Counted from the first letter of the stretch, positions 1 to 6,438 are shown. The stretch is 12,220 nt of DNA from Coriobacteriales bacterium (GCA_031256575.1 JAIRQI010000128.1:1-12220), one strand, 5' to 3'. Translations and numbers: made by a program. The notes: a model not told the origin generated them from the letters alone.

Positions 1-2
1 GG

Positions 3-1394
3 ATAGCTCCGATTGATGTTCAGATTCCTATTGAGAAGATTGTCACCAACCAACCGACTGCGACAGAGACCTTCACCTTCCGTCTGGCAGAGGTGACTGA
101 TGCGACGGGAGATACCTATTCCAGCCCCTTCGTTGGAGCGGTGCAGACGATTAATGGCTCAGGTTCTGCAGCGTTCACCATTGAACAGCTAGGGGTCGGC
201 ACCTACTATTTCAAGATAACAGAGGATAATGACGGGCTTATCGGTTGGACTTATGATTCAACCTCCTTTATCGTCAAGGTAGAGGTGTTCAATGATGCGA
301 GCAATGGAGATGGTCTGGACTACTCGCTTCTGGTGTTGAACAGTAACCTCTCCGAAGTGGTTTTCTCCAATGCCTATAGCAGCACCTTTGAGCAGGATTT
401 AGGCAGTCTGACGGTTACTAAGTCGCTCTCTGCTACGCGCCCAGGTGCGATTACGGATGCCACTGCGTTTAGCTTTAAGGTGTTGGACACAGCTAGCGGC
501 AACTACCTGTTGTTTAACACAGCAGGAGTCTGTACCGGCACGAATTCTCTTGGTACCACCCTTTCAGTGAGCGTAAACACACCAGCTGTCTTGACTGGCA
601 TCCCGGCTGGCTTGTCAGTGAGGGTCGAAGAGTTGGCCTCTAGCGGGGTGGTGGCTGGTTGGACGAAGACCGTCAGCTACTTGCCTGCCGCTAATTTCGT
701 TGTTGAGATTGACGGCCAGCATGAGGTGGCTATTACCAACTCCTACAGCTTCAACTCTGGCAGCCTGACTGTTTCTAAGGCGCTTTCTGCTACGCGCCCA
801 GGTGCGATTACGGATGCTACCTCCTTCAGTGTGCGTATCTATGAGGTGATGAGCGGGAACTACCTCTTGTTTAATGCATCTGGCAACTACACCGGCACCG
901 ACTCTTTGGGTACCACCCTTTCTACTAGCGTCGATACACCGGTTACTGTGACTGGCATCCCGGCTGGCTGGCAGATCGCCGTCGAGGAGGTCTCTACTAG
1001 CGGGGATGTGGCTGGTTGGACGAAGACCGTCAGCTACGCGCCTGCTGCTGAAGTCGTTGTTGTGACTGGCGGCCAGCATCAGGTGGTCGTTACCAACTCT
1101 TATGCTATGAGACCTGACGATCCAGCACCTGACGACCCAGACCCGGTCGACCCTGATCCTGATGATCCTGTTTCAGACGACCCTCGACCGGTTGATCCTG
1201 AACAGAGGGTGCCTAATCCGAGAGGCAACACCTCTAGTAGGGGGTCCATCCCAGGCACCGGGGACACGACACTGCAGCTGGTCTGGATCATGCTAGCTTT
1301 GGCTTTAGTAGCAACGCCGTTGATGTATGAAGGCAGACAAAGGCGAGGCAGGGTCCAAAAGCGCCAGCAGCAGACCCAAATACCGGGTGAATAG
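3..1394 (+). CDS. LPXTG-type cell-wall-anchored surface protein with isopeptide-type repeats (5' partial)
   Basis: The frame is open from the left edge, so the N-terminus and signal peptide lie outside the window. Order seen: a Spy0128/FctA-like pilin domain (about 30-390); two ~119-residue repeats offset by exactly 357 bp, with the same stretch at 429 and 786; an Asp/Pro-rich wall-spanning linker (about 1113-1206); and a sorting signal with IPGTG at 1248-1262, a hydrophobic helix and an Arg/Lys-rich tail. Each repeat has a Lys near its start (TVTKSLS at 420-422; TVSKALS at 777-779), a Glu in a VEE motif and a terminal TNSY Asn, the pattern of intramolecular Lys-Asn isopeptide domains. Inferred role: a sortase-anchored adhesin or pilus component. 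The sortase motif is IPGTG rather than LPxTG. No sortase gene is visible. A GTG at 93 is only an internal codon. Confidence 0.85.
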   Translation: MAPIDVQIPIEKIVTNQPTATETFTFRLAEVTDATGDTYSSPFVGAVQTINGSGSAAFTIEQLGVGTYYFKITEDNDGLIGWTYDSTSFIVKVEVFNDASNGDGLDYSLLVLNSNLSEVVFSNAYSSTFEQDLGSLTVTKSLSATRPGAITDATAFSFKVLDTASGNYLLFNTAGVCTGTNSLGTTLSVSVNTPAVLTGIPAGLSVRVEELASSGVVAGWTKTVSYLPAANFVVEIDGQHEVAITNSYSFNSGSLTVSKALSATRPGAITDATSFSVRIYEVMSGNYLLFNASGNYTGTDSLGTTLSTSVDTPVTVTGIPAGWQIAVEEVSTSGDVAGWTKTVSYAPAAEVVVVTGGQHQVVVTNSYAMRPDDPAPDDPDPVDPDPDDPVSDDPRPVDPEQRVPNPRGNTSSRGSIPGTGDTTLQLVWIMLALALVATPLMYEGRQRRGRVQKRQQQTQIPGE

Positions 1395-1442
1395 TACCCT
1401 GGTTTTGTAGAGCATATTAGGGGAGCCAAACAGGGGTGCTAC

Positions 1443-1538
1443 GGTGACATGGGGAGGTAGCGGCGGTGACACGGGGGTGACACGGGGACGGTTCTCCTGT
1501 CACCTAGACGGTGACACAGGGACGGTTCTCCTGTCACC
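1443..1538 (+). repeat. REP cluster 1: two full palindromic units plus half units
   Basis: Full 29-bp units at 1476-1504 and 1510-1538. Each has GGTGACA and TGTCACC arms (7-bp perfect pairing) around a 15-nt GC-rich centre ending TTCTCC. Truncated 5' half-units start at 1443 and 1465. All read in the same direction (GGTGACAC first). The downstream unit carries one centre substitution (CAGGG for CGGGG). Confidence 0.9.
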
Positions 1539-1762
1539 TAGGGCGGAAATATGTGTGAGTAGTAGCTCCATGCCATGATTCTCGTAGATATTGCTTCAGA
1601 TGACTATGATATGGACGAATCATTGGGCATGGACAAATTGAGGTATCTTTAAGAAGCCTCTTGACCTGCGGTTTCTCAATCGTGTCTTCAAGGGTATGAG
1701 TGTTCTCCTATAGGATTCGTCCATACCACAGTGTTATGAAGTAAAAACTCCGTATACACCGC

Positions 1763-1842
1763 GGGTGACACGGGGACGGGTGACACGGGGACGGTTCTCC
1801 TGTCACCATCACCCCCGTGTCACCAGCACCCCCGTGTCACCC
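1763..1842. repeat. REP cluster 2: full unit nested in an extended inverted repeat
   Basis: A half-unit at 1763-1775 and a full unit at 1779-1807 (TTCTCC type) are followed by two half-units in the opposite orientation at 1813-1824 and 1830-1842. The outer arms (13 bp) and inner arms (12 bp) pair perfectly with a short asymmetric internal loop, giving about 25 bp of potential stem in 80 nt. The inverted half-units are the exception to the otherwise uniform orientation on this side of the transposase gene. Confidence 0.85.
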
Positions 1843-1974
1843 GAAGCTCCCAAACGCGGTTTTCTCCACATGTATTAACTCTGTAGGTGCAGCAGTATTT
1901 GCCAAACTTGAGCACTATAAGTCGGGTATGGTGGAATGTAGCGTGGTGTAATGAGTTTGAGAGGAGGTCGGCCG

Positions 1975-2817
1975 ATGGATTGGGTAAAGGGAATACAGGA
2001 CGCCATAAGCTACATTGAGGACAATATTACTGAGGAGCTGGATTATCGGGAGATTTCACGGCGAGCATACGTTTCTAGTTTTCATTTTCAGAGGATATTC
2101 AGTATTTTGTGTGGATACACCCTTGGTGAATACATCCGAAATCGCCGTTTGACTCTGGCCGGGGAGGAGCTGACTGCGGGAACCCTGAAGGTCATTGATG
2201 CGGCAGTGAAGTATGGCTATGACTCCCCCGACAGTTTTACTAAAGCTTTTACCCGCTTTCATGGAATCAGGCCATCCTCCGTTAGGGACGGAGGGGTGCG
2301 CTTGAAGTCGTTTACTCCTCTGAAAATCAAACTTGCGTTAGAAGGAGGAAGTACTGTGGAATTCAAGATTGACAAGAAGGACGCATTTACGGTGATGGGT
2401 GTGGAGAGGGAGTTTGCGTTTGAGACCTCATATGCGGATATCCCGAAGTTTTGGACGGAGCATTTTGCGAATGGTGGCGGTGAACATGTCAGGGGGATGT
2501 TTGGGATTTGCTTTGATGAGAATAATGACGACAGATCATTCAAGTACATGATTGCAGATATCTACGACTCTCTGCGGGATATTCCGGAGGGCTATGTCAC
2601 GAAGACAATTGCTGCTGCTACATGGGTGGTATTTCCTTGTGTTGGCGCACTGCCTGATGCCTTGCAGGATGTGAATACCAAGATTTGGAATGAATGGCTG
2701 CCGAACTGTCGGGAGTATGAGCTTGCTGGCAACTATAACGTTGAAATGTACTCAGCGGGGAATACCAGCAGCGATGACTATTACAGTGAGATTTGGATTC
2801 CGGTGAAGAGCGTGTAG
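1975..2817 (+). CDS. AraC-family transcriptional regulator with GyrI-like effector-binding domain
   Basis: 280 residues from the ATG at 1975, chosen because GAGGAGG at 1961-1967 sits 7 nt upstream; an ATG at 1951 has no such site. Residues ~5-105 form a double helix-turn-helix AraC/XylS DNA-binding domain at the N-terminus (DYREISRRAYVSSFHFQRIF, then the second HTH ending YDSPDSFTKAFTRFHGIRPS). Residues ~125-280 match a GyrI/AraC_E_bind effector domain (EFKIDKKDAFTVMGVERE near its start and YYSEIWIPVKS at its end, the typical closing strand). Proteins of this N-HTH/C-GyrI architecture, related to Rob/SoxS and BltR-type regulators, usually sense small hydrophobic ligands and control efflux or detoxification genes. 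No obvious target gene is adjacent. The gene is flanked on both sides by REP clusters, so its regulon cannot be inferred from context. Reading frame intact. Confidence 0.9.
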   Translation: MDWVKGIQDAISYIEDNITEELDYREISRRAYVSSFHFQRIFSILCGYTLGEYIRNRRLTLAGEELTAGTLKVIDAAVKYGYDSPDSFTKAFTRFHGIRPSSVRDGGVRLKSFTPLKIKLALEGGSTVEFKIDKKDAFTVMGVEREFAFETSYADIPKFWTEHFANGGGEHVRGMFGICFDENNDDRSFKYMIADIYDSLRDIPEGYVTKTIAAATWVVFPCVGALPDALQDVNTKIWNEWLPNCREYELAGNYNVEMYSAGNTSSDDYYSEIWIPVKSV

Positions 2818-2857
2818 CGGGTTTCTTGTTGCTTGGGGGTTCTGGGTAGCGTGATGT

Positions 2858-2885
2858 CTGTGGCAGCTCCGTGGAGCTGCCACAG
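2858..2885. terminator. Perfect 13-bp hairpin after the AraC gene
   Basis: Arms CTGTGGCAGCTCC (2858-2870) and GGAGCTGCCACAG (2873-2885) pair perfectly around GT. The hairpin starts 41 nt after the AraC-family stop codon. It lacks a T-tract, so it may be a transcript-end stabiliser or weak terminator rather than a classical intrinsic terminator. It is unrelated in sequence to the REP units that follow. Confidence 0.5.
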
Positions 2886-2887
2886 AT

Positions 2888-3091
2888 GGTGACATGGGGA
2901 TTCGGGAACACGGGGGTGGTACAGGGACGCGGTGACACGGTGACGGTTCTGCTGTCACCACCGGTGACACGGGGACGGTGACACGGGGACGGTTCCAGGT
3001 GACAAGGGCAGGTGACAAGGGCAGGTGACAAGGGGACGCAGGTGACAAGGGGACGGTTCGCAGGTGACAAGGGGACGGTTCTGCTGTCACC
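2888..3091 (+). repeat. REP cluster 3: full units and tandem half-unit array
   Basis: Full 29-bp units at 2931-2959 and 3063-3091, both with the TTCTGC centre. Between them are partial units at 2963 and 2977 and a tandem run of a CAGGTGACAAGGG motif starting at 2996, 3009, 3022, 3039 and 3061, a local variant with CAAGG in place of CACGG. The last tandem copy runs into the full unit. A diverged half-unit begins at 2888. All are in + orientation. Together with flanking unique DNA they fill the 365-bp gap between the regulator and the next gene, in which I see no coding sequence. Confidence 0.88.
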
Positions 3092-3165
3092 CGTTCCCAT
3101 GTCTAGTACATGTTTTACTCACCGTTTTTCTCCGGTGCACTATGCAAAATTCACTCATGCGCAGG

Positions 3166-3623
3166 TACCAGCACTTAACCAGCTAACCTTCGTCGTAAGC
3201 TTCTAGGGCTATGCGGTAGCATTCTGACAGGCGAGCTGCGCCTATTGCCCAGCCGCAGATAAAGACGCTTTGAATCTCTTGCCGTGTTGCTCCGGCATGC
3301 TTTGCTTCTTTCGTGTGCTTAGCAACGCCTTTGGTGATACCGGCAGCGGAAAGGTAGGCAAGGTAAACCAGCTGATGCGTTTTAGCATCAAGCGCACTCT
3401 GTTCTACTGTCTTCTGGTAAAAATCTCGAAGCTCCTGACCCAGCTCGCCAGTATCTTCAATCATGAACAACCAATCACTTTGAGCCACCTTGCGACCTCC
3501 TCACTCACTGTTTGTTTTGTGCCGTCACGTTAAGACTGGTAAATGTACTTGCGGTAACCAACAGCTAGTCTACCTGAAAAAACGGCCATAGTGACAGTAA
3601 AGATCTGGATATAAGTGCTGGTA
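3166..3623. repeat. 12-bp inverted repeat bracketing the CMD-like gene
   Basis: TACCAGCACTTA at 3166-3177 and its exact reverse complement at 3612-3623 lie just outside the ends of the CMD-like gene, about 430 bp apart. REP units lie immediately outside both arms (3063-3091 and 3644-3672). Chance occurrence is possible; no target-site duplication was recognised. Confidence 0.45.
3183..3488 (-). CDS. Carboxymuconolactone decarboxylase/AhpD-like protein lacking the CxxC pair
   Basis: 101 residues, start GTG at 3488, supported by AGGAGG 7 nt upstream on the minus strand. A single CMD (PF02627-type) helical domain is recognisable from the KHTKEAKHAGATRQEI segment, the usual H-x3-A-x3-GAT-x-EEI core, followed by a hydrophobic helix. 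In redox-active AhpD-type members CxxC lies at positions -7 and -4 relative to this His; here those positions are Ile and Gly, so thiol-disulphide peroxidase activity is unlikely. Length is normal for the single-domain family. Function unknown; it may be a decarboxylase-like or non-catalytic member. It stands alone, convergent with the AraC gene across REP cluster 3, and is bracketed by a 12-bp inverted repeat (3166-3177/3612-3623). Confidence 0.8.
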   Translation of the reverse strand: MAQSDWLFMIEDTGELGQELRDFYQKTVEQSALDAKTHQLVYLAYLSAAGITKGVAKHTKEAKHAGATRQEIQSVFICGWAIGAARLSECYRIALEAYDEG

Positions 3624-3643
3624 GATTAGCTGCTAACTGGATG

Positions 3644-3672
3644 GGTGACACGGGGACGGTTCTGCTGTCACC
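3644..3672 (+). repeat. REP unit at the 3' end of the RAYT gene
   Basis: Full 29-bp unit of the TTCTGC type. Its right arm contains the transposase stop codon (TGA on the minus strand, 3668-3670), so the coding sequence ends inside the REP. Confidence 0.92.
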
Positions 3673-4420
3673 GCCGTTTAGCCATTCTTTCCACGACCCT
3701 CCTGCCGATGCCAGCTAACCTGGCGAACTGTCGCACTGACACTCCTTGCTTACGTAGCTCCATAAAAAAACGTGCCTGAGTATCACGGTCGAGGCTCTGA
3801 AGCTCAGCGGTACTCTTGATGGCGAACAACGTGCTCATTTTCTTAGCAACTGCTTGGTCGGTAAGTCTCATCGGTTTGCGGTTGGTTCCAAGGATTGTTT
3901 CTTCTCCCCAGATCTCTTCAAGCTCCTCGATCTCTTGACGAGGGATTATCTCATAGAGCCCAGACTCGTCGATTATCCCTCCGTGCCCGAGTAGGCGTCT
4001 GCTGCTCCATCGGTAGTCTGTTGATTTGGCGCATAATCCTGCCGCGACAGGATTGTTGTAGATGTATGCCAGTACGGTGATGAAGTAGCTGTCTGAGTCG
4101 ACCGGCTTGCTCATGAAGCGGTCTTGGAACAAATGTCCACTGCGTTGGTATTTCCAGTTAAACCATTGCACGTAGCGTATACCGATGCGCTGAAATACCT
4201 GCCCCAGGGGCTCTTTGCTTTCTCTGATGAGCAGATGCAGGTGGTTATCCATAAGACAATATGCGAACAGCTCAAACCCAGACAGCTCTTTGGCCTCTGC
4301 CAGAATGGACAGAAACTGCTCGTAATCGGTGTCTTCTTCAAAAAGGCGTTGCTGGTTGATTCCGCGTATCCATATGTGGTGGATGCCTGTTACGCTGGGT
4401 TTTCTTGCTTGTCTTGGCAA
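3668..4420 (-). CDS. REP-associated tyrosine transposase (RAYT, Y1_Tnp / IS200-like HUH family)
   Basis: 250 residues from a TTG start at 4420, chosen because AGGAG lies 7 nt upstream and the product then begins MPRQARKPSVTGIHHI, the usual RAYT N-terminus. Longer frames reaching 4558 only translate the upstream REP. The HUH motif is DNHLHLLI, with H60 and H62; the likely nucleophile is Y119 in AYIYNNP (family RYIHxNP), although Y121 is close by. RYVQWFNWKYQRSGHLFQDRF at residues 82-102 is another family signature. The C-terminus carries a Trp/helix-rich extension and an HTH-like segment (GVSVRQFARLAGIGRRVVER) that in this family contacts the REP hairpin. Known role: single-strand cleavage and joining at REP sequences, acting in the cytoplasm on the chromosome. 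The frame is intact and flanked by inverted REPs, so it may be active. Confidence 0.93.
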   Translation of the reverse strand: MPRQARKPSVTGIHHIWIRGINQQRLFEEDTDYEQFLSILAEAKELSGFELFAYCLMDNHLHLLIRESKEPLGQVFQRIGIRYVQWFNWKYQRSGHLFQDRFMSKPVDSDSYFITVLAYIYNNPVAAGLCAKSTDYRWSSRRLLGHGGIIDESGLYEIIPRQEIEELEEIWGEETILGTNRKPMRLTDQAVAKKMSTLFAIKSTAELQSLDRDTQARFFMELRKQGVSVRQFARLAGIGRRVVERMAKRR

Positions 4421-4484
4421 AGGTCTTCTCCTCAGTAATAAGTGTTGTGACATAGTATAGCATGCTATCATAATAGTGCCCAGC

Positions 4485-4513
4485 GGTGACAGCAGAACCG
4501 TCCCCATGTCACC
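4485..4513 (-). repeat. REP unit upstream of the RAYT gene, reverse orientation
   Basis: Full 29-bp unit, TTCTGC type when read on the minus strand, with an ATG/CAT variant in the arm-proximal centre. It lies 65 bp upstream of the transposase start and directly abuts the left end of the broken relaxase sequence. It is the first unit in the window in which a full-length REP is reversed. Confidence 0.9.
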
Positions 4514-4963
4514 CGTCGGAGAAAACACTCGTGTCCATGCACGTTGAGCAGGGCGCAATCCGCGATGAACTGAAACCCATTGACCGCCGCTTGAAAACCC
4601 TTGACGAGAATATCAAGCAATCGGGATATATCAAAGAGTTTTTAAATCAACAAGGAATATCAACAACAGAAGCCGAAAGACCAACCCGCATTTTTTGAAA
4701 CCCACCGCATGGAATTGACCTTGTACCAAGCCGTAGAACGGCACATCAAAGGCGTGTTGAACGGCAGAACAAAGATACCGTTACCCGCATGGAAAGCCGA
4801 GCGCGAGGAATTGACCGCCAAGAGGAACAGGCTAAACCAAAGAATTTACGCGCTCAAAGACGAGGTTAAGGAAGTAGATAAAATCCACAGGAATGTCTAT
4901 GACATTCTCCGCGAGGAAACGAGAGAAGCACAGCGCACAAGGGCGCAGGACGTTGACCGATAA
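4514..4963 (+). pseudogene. C-terminal remnant of a conjugative-element relaxase (MobA/VirD2-type), frameshifted
   Basis: The recognisable part begins directly after the REP at 4513, so the catalytic N-terminal half is missing. The first frame reads IRDELKPIDRRLKTLDENIK up to about KEFLNQQ (4653). The sequence continues in the next frame from about 4655 as EYQQQKPKDQPAFFETHR, then RHIKGVLNGRTKIPLPAWKAE, and ends in the charged coiled-coil tail ...LREETREAQRTRAQDVD with stop TAA at 4961-4963. This Lys/Glu-rich tail (LNQR-LKDEVKEV-LREE) resembles the C-termini of relaxases from Firmicutes integrative conjugative elements. The junction needs a one-base change, most simply an extra G at 4654-4655. 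Missing the HUH/Tyr domain, it cannot nick DNA. Base composition is A/T-richer than the flanking genes. Confidence 0.72.
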
Positions 4964-4971
4964 AAATGATT

Positions 4972-4997
4972 GCGGCGGGCGCGTATGCGCCCGCCGC
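4972..4997 (+). terminator. GC-rich hairpin after the relaxase remnant
   Basis: Perfect 11-bp arms GCGGCGGGCGC (4972-4982) and GCGCCCGCCGC (4987-4997) with a GTAT loop begin 9 nt after the relaxase stop; GCTATTTCT follows. A very stable stem with a short, imperfect U-tract, consistent with the original terminator of the conjugation gene. It also lies downstream of the minus-strand CPBP gene and could serve both. Confidence 0.65.
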
Positions 4998-5021
4998 GCT
5001 ATTTCTGCATCTAACGAAACA

Positions 5022-5974
5022 CTATACTTTGTTAGAGAATGGGGCTTTATGTTTTTTGATATAGATAATGCTGACAATCAAAATGACGCAAATCAAAAAC
5101 ATTGTTGTAATAAAGCCGCCTTCCGTTCCAAAATCCCCGCCTGTGAAAAAATCCATTCCTATATTATGTGATAAGAAAAGTGAACAGTCGGTACTTTGCT
5201 CTCCGCTGACATTCAAGCCGAATATGCCACTTAGCGCATAATTCCAACCGAAATGCAGACCACAAACACCCCATATATTACCTGCAATAATTGCATACAA
5301 AGCGAAGAAAAAACCAGAAAGGGTTATGTTTACAAATGAGAGTACCGTTGCGCCGCTATTGAACAAATGAATTATTCCAAATACTTCCCCGTAAGCAATA
5401 CAGCTAATATCGGACTATACCGTATTCCCAATGTTGGGATTAACCAACCACGGATTGCTATTTCCTCTGACGCGCTTTGAATTGCCCACCCAAACGCCGC
5501 GATAAATAGCGAACTGACTAAAAGGGTAATTGGAGATATGCCATTAAAGCTGACTTCAATTATTCCAAAAGTCGCGGAAACAAAAACTATTGCTGAAACC
5601 GAACCCACTCCCAAAAACACACCGCTCCAATAACATATTGCTTTATGCTTTGAAGTAAATCCTATTGTCGTAATTTTTCGCTTTTCCGCAAACTTGACCC
5701 ATGCGAAAAATGCGGCAATCTGAATGCCGCATATTAGGATTTTACGCAGAGATAAGCAAACGGAGAGCCAAATCATTGTATTACTGGGGAGCAATTCAAT
5801 TATCGGTATTACAACAAATCGCCCCACCATGAGCGAGCCACCCCACAGAGCAAAAAAAATGATTACGCTTAATATTACGTTCGGTCTGAGCTTGCTATCT
5901 TCTGCATTCATGAATAAGCTACTATCTCGGAATAATGTATTTATTTTTCTATTCACCACCATTTTTTCTAACAA
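5022..5974 (-). pseudogene. CPBP-family intramembrane metalloprotease (CAAX protease-like), split by a frameshift
   Basis: Two adjacent minus-strand frames form one protein of about 318 residues. The first part (5974 down to 5390) has several hydrophobic helices and motif 1, SASEEIAIRGW (EExxxR). It then goes out of frame and stops at 5372-5374. Reading on in the neighbouring frame from 5387 gives EVFGIIHLF (motif 2, FxxxH), then GLHFGWNY (motif 3, HxxxN), a final helix and a Lys-rich tail, stop at 5022-5024. The break lies at a C-run, 5387-5390, where one missing base (four instead of five) explains the shift. All catalytic motifs survive. Known family roles: membrane-embedded proteolysis, often bacteriocin immunity or self-protection. 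The start is uncertain: TTG 5974, ATG 5962, or an ATG further in. A/T-rich, probably acquired with the relaxase. Confidence 0.8.
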
Positions 5975-6061
5975 AAAAACCGTACTCCTGATGCGAAGAT
6001 ACGGCGAGAAAAATCACCAAATCTTTTTACCATAACCTTGTCATTTCCACAATGAGCAAAG

Positions 6062-6250
6062 TGTAAACATTCTAATCTTTACCCACCGTTCCAACTATCA
6101 AGCCTGTAAATGGACGGGCAGTTTTTTCCGCAACGAGCGCGGAAAATCTCCACCCTAAACCATTGACAGGCTTGATTTTTGCCGTGTCATTACGCCGCCG
6201 ACAACAGGGAACAGGAAAGGGCGAAACCGTAACACCGATATGTTGACATT
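6062..6250. repeat. Hairpin-bearing insert of unknown type truncating the ICMT-like gene
   Basis: Outer arms at 6098-6113 and 6160-6175 pair at 15 of 16 positions (TCAAGCCTGTAAATGG against CCATTGACAGGCTTGA). Nested inside is a perfect 8-bp stem TTTTCCGC (6124-6131)/GCGGAAAA (6139-6146) with a 7-nt loop. TTTTT follows the outer right arm at 6176-6180, so on the + strand it could terminate transcription. A minus-strand frame runs through it, but I do not regard that as a gene. The boundaries are estimates: the right one is where ICMT similarity ends; the left one lies upstream of the CPBP gene. Confidence 0.5.
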
Positions 6251-6438
6251 GAGTAAAGGTATGCTCCAAAGGCAAATATGCATATTGCGAAGACTGCTAG
6301 GTAAAGCCAGGCATTCCAATACCGAATATCGCCACTACAGAGGAACAGAAAAGCTCCTAGTATTAAGAATCCGCTCGTGAATTTTCTGATTGCTGATATT
6401 AGTAATGCTCTGTTTGGGTTCTGCTTTTTATCCTCCAC
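6190..6438 (-). pseudogene. N-terminal fragment of an ICMT-like membrane methyltransferase
   Basis: GTG start at 6438 with GAGGTG 5 nt upstream on the minus strand. The first ~63 residues contain two hydrophobic helices around SGDIRYWNAWLYLAVF, typical of the start of isoprenylcysteine carboxyl-methyltransferase-like proteins, which in bacteria methylate unknown membrane substrates. After YLYS (about 6250) the sequence stops resembling the family and reads into the hairpin-bearing insert, ending at residue 82. Full members are about 180-220 residues and carry the SAM-binding region in the missing C-terminal part, so this copy is non-functional. Identification rests on a short segment and is moderate. 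It belongs to the A/T-richer foreign block. Confidence 0.55.

Larger units (their letters stand above)
1395..1974. other. 580-bp intergenic region with REP clusters and a ~200-bp unique core
   Basis: Two REP groups (1443-1538 and 1763-1842) enclose a unique stretch, 1545-1760. This core has a perfect 12-bp inverted repeat TATGGACGAATC, with arms at 1610-1621 and 1714-1725. On the minus strand one frame is open from 1707 down to a stop at 1534-1536, about 57 codons, without a convincing start codon. I cannot assign a gene. No clear promoter for the downstream regulator was identified. Confidence 0.6.
3644..4513 (-). mobile_element. RAYT transposase unit flanked by inverted REPs
   Basis: The transposase gene is bracketed by one REP at each end in opposite orientation: 3644-3672 reads GGTGACAC first, and 4485-4513 is its reverse complement with one change (CCCCATG for CCCCGTG). 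This is the arrangement expected of a REP-associated tyrosine transposase locus: a single-copy, domesticated-type IS200/IS605 relative whose substrate is the dispersed REP palindrome. No long terminal inverted repeats or target duplication typical of DDE insertion sequences are seen. Confidence 0.75.

Noticed and set aside
615..1079. Minus-strand frame opposite the surface-protein repeats
   Set aside because: Shadow frame; its internal repeats simply mirror those of the sense gene.
2996..3091. Short direct repeats resembling a CRISPR array
   Set aside because: Repeat spacing is irregular (13-22 bp), there are no unique spacers of uniform size and no cas genes. The units are REP fragments.
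2618..3100. Minus-strand frame rich in PSPCHR/VPLSP-like words
   Set aside because: It is the translation of the REP array and overlaps the AraC gene; the repeated peptide mirrors the DNA repeat.
4421..4558. Upstream extension of the RAYT protein
   Set aside because: It translates the REP at 4485-4513 and lacks a ribosome-binding site; the TTG at 4420 has a good one and gives the usual family N-terminus.
6072..6275. 67-codon minus-strand frame through the hairpin insert
   Set aside because: It is interrupted by the nested inverted repeats and lacks a convincing start site; more likely non-coding structure.
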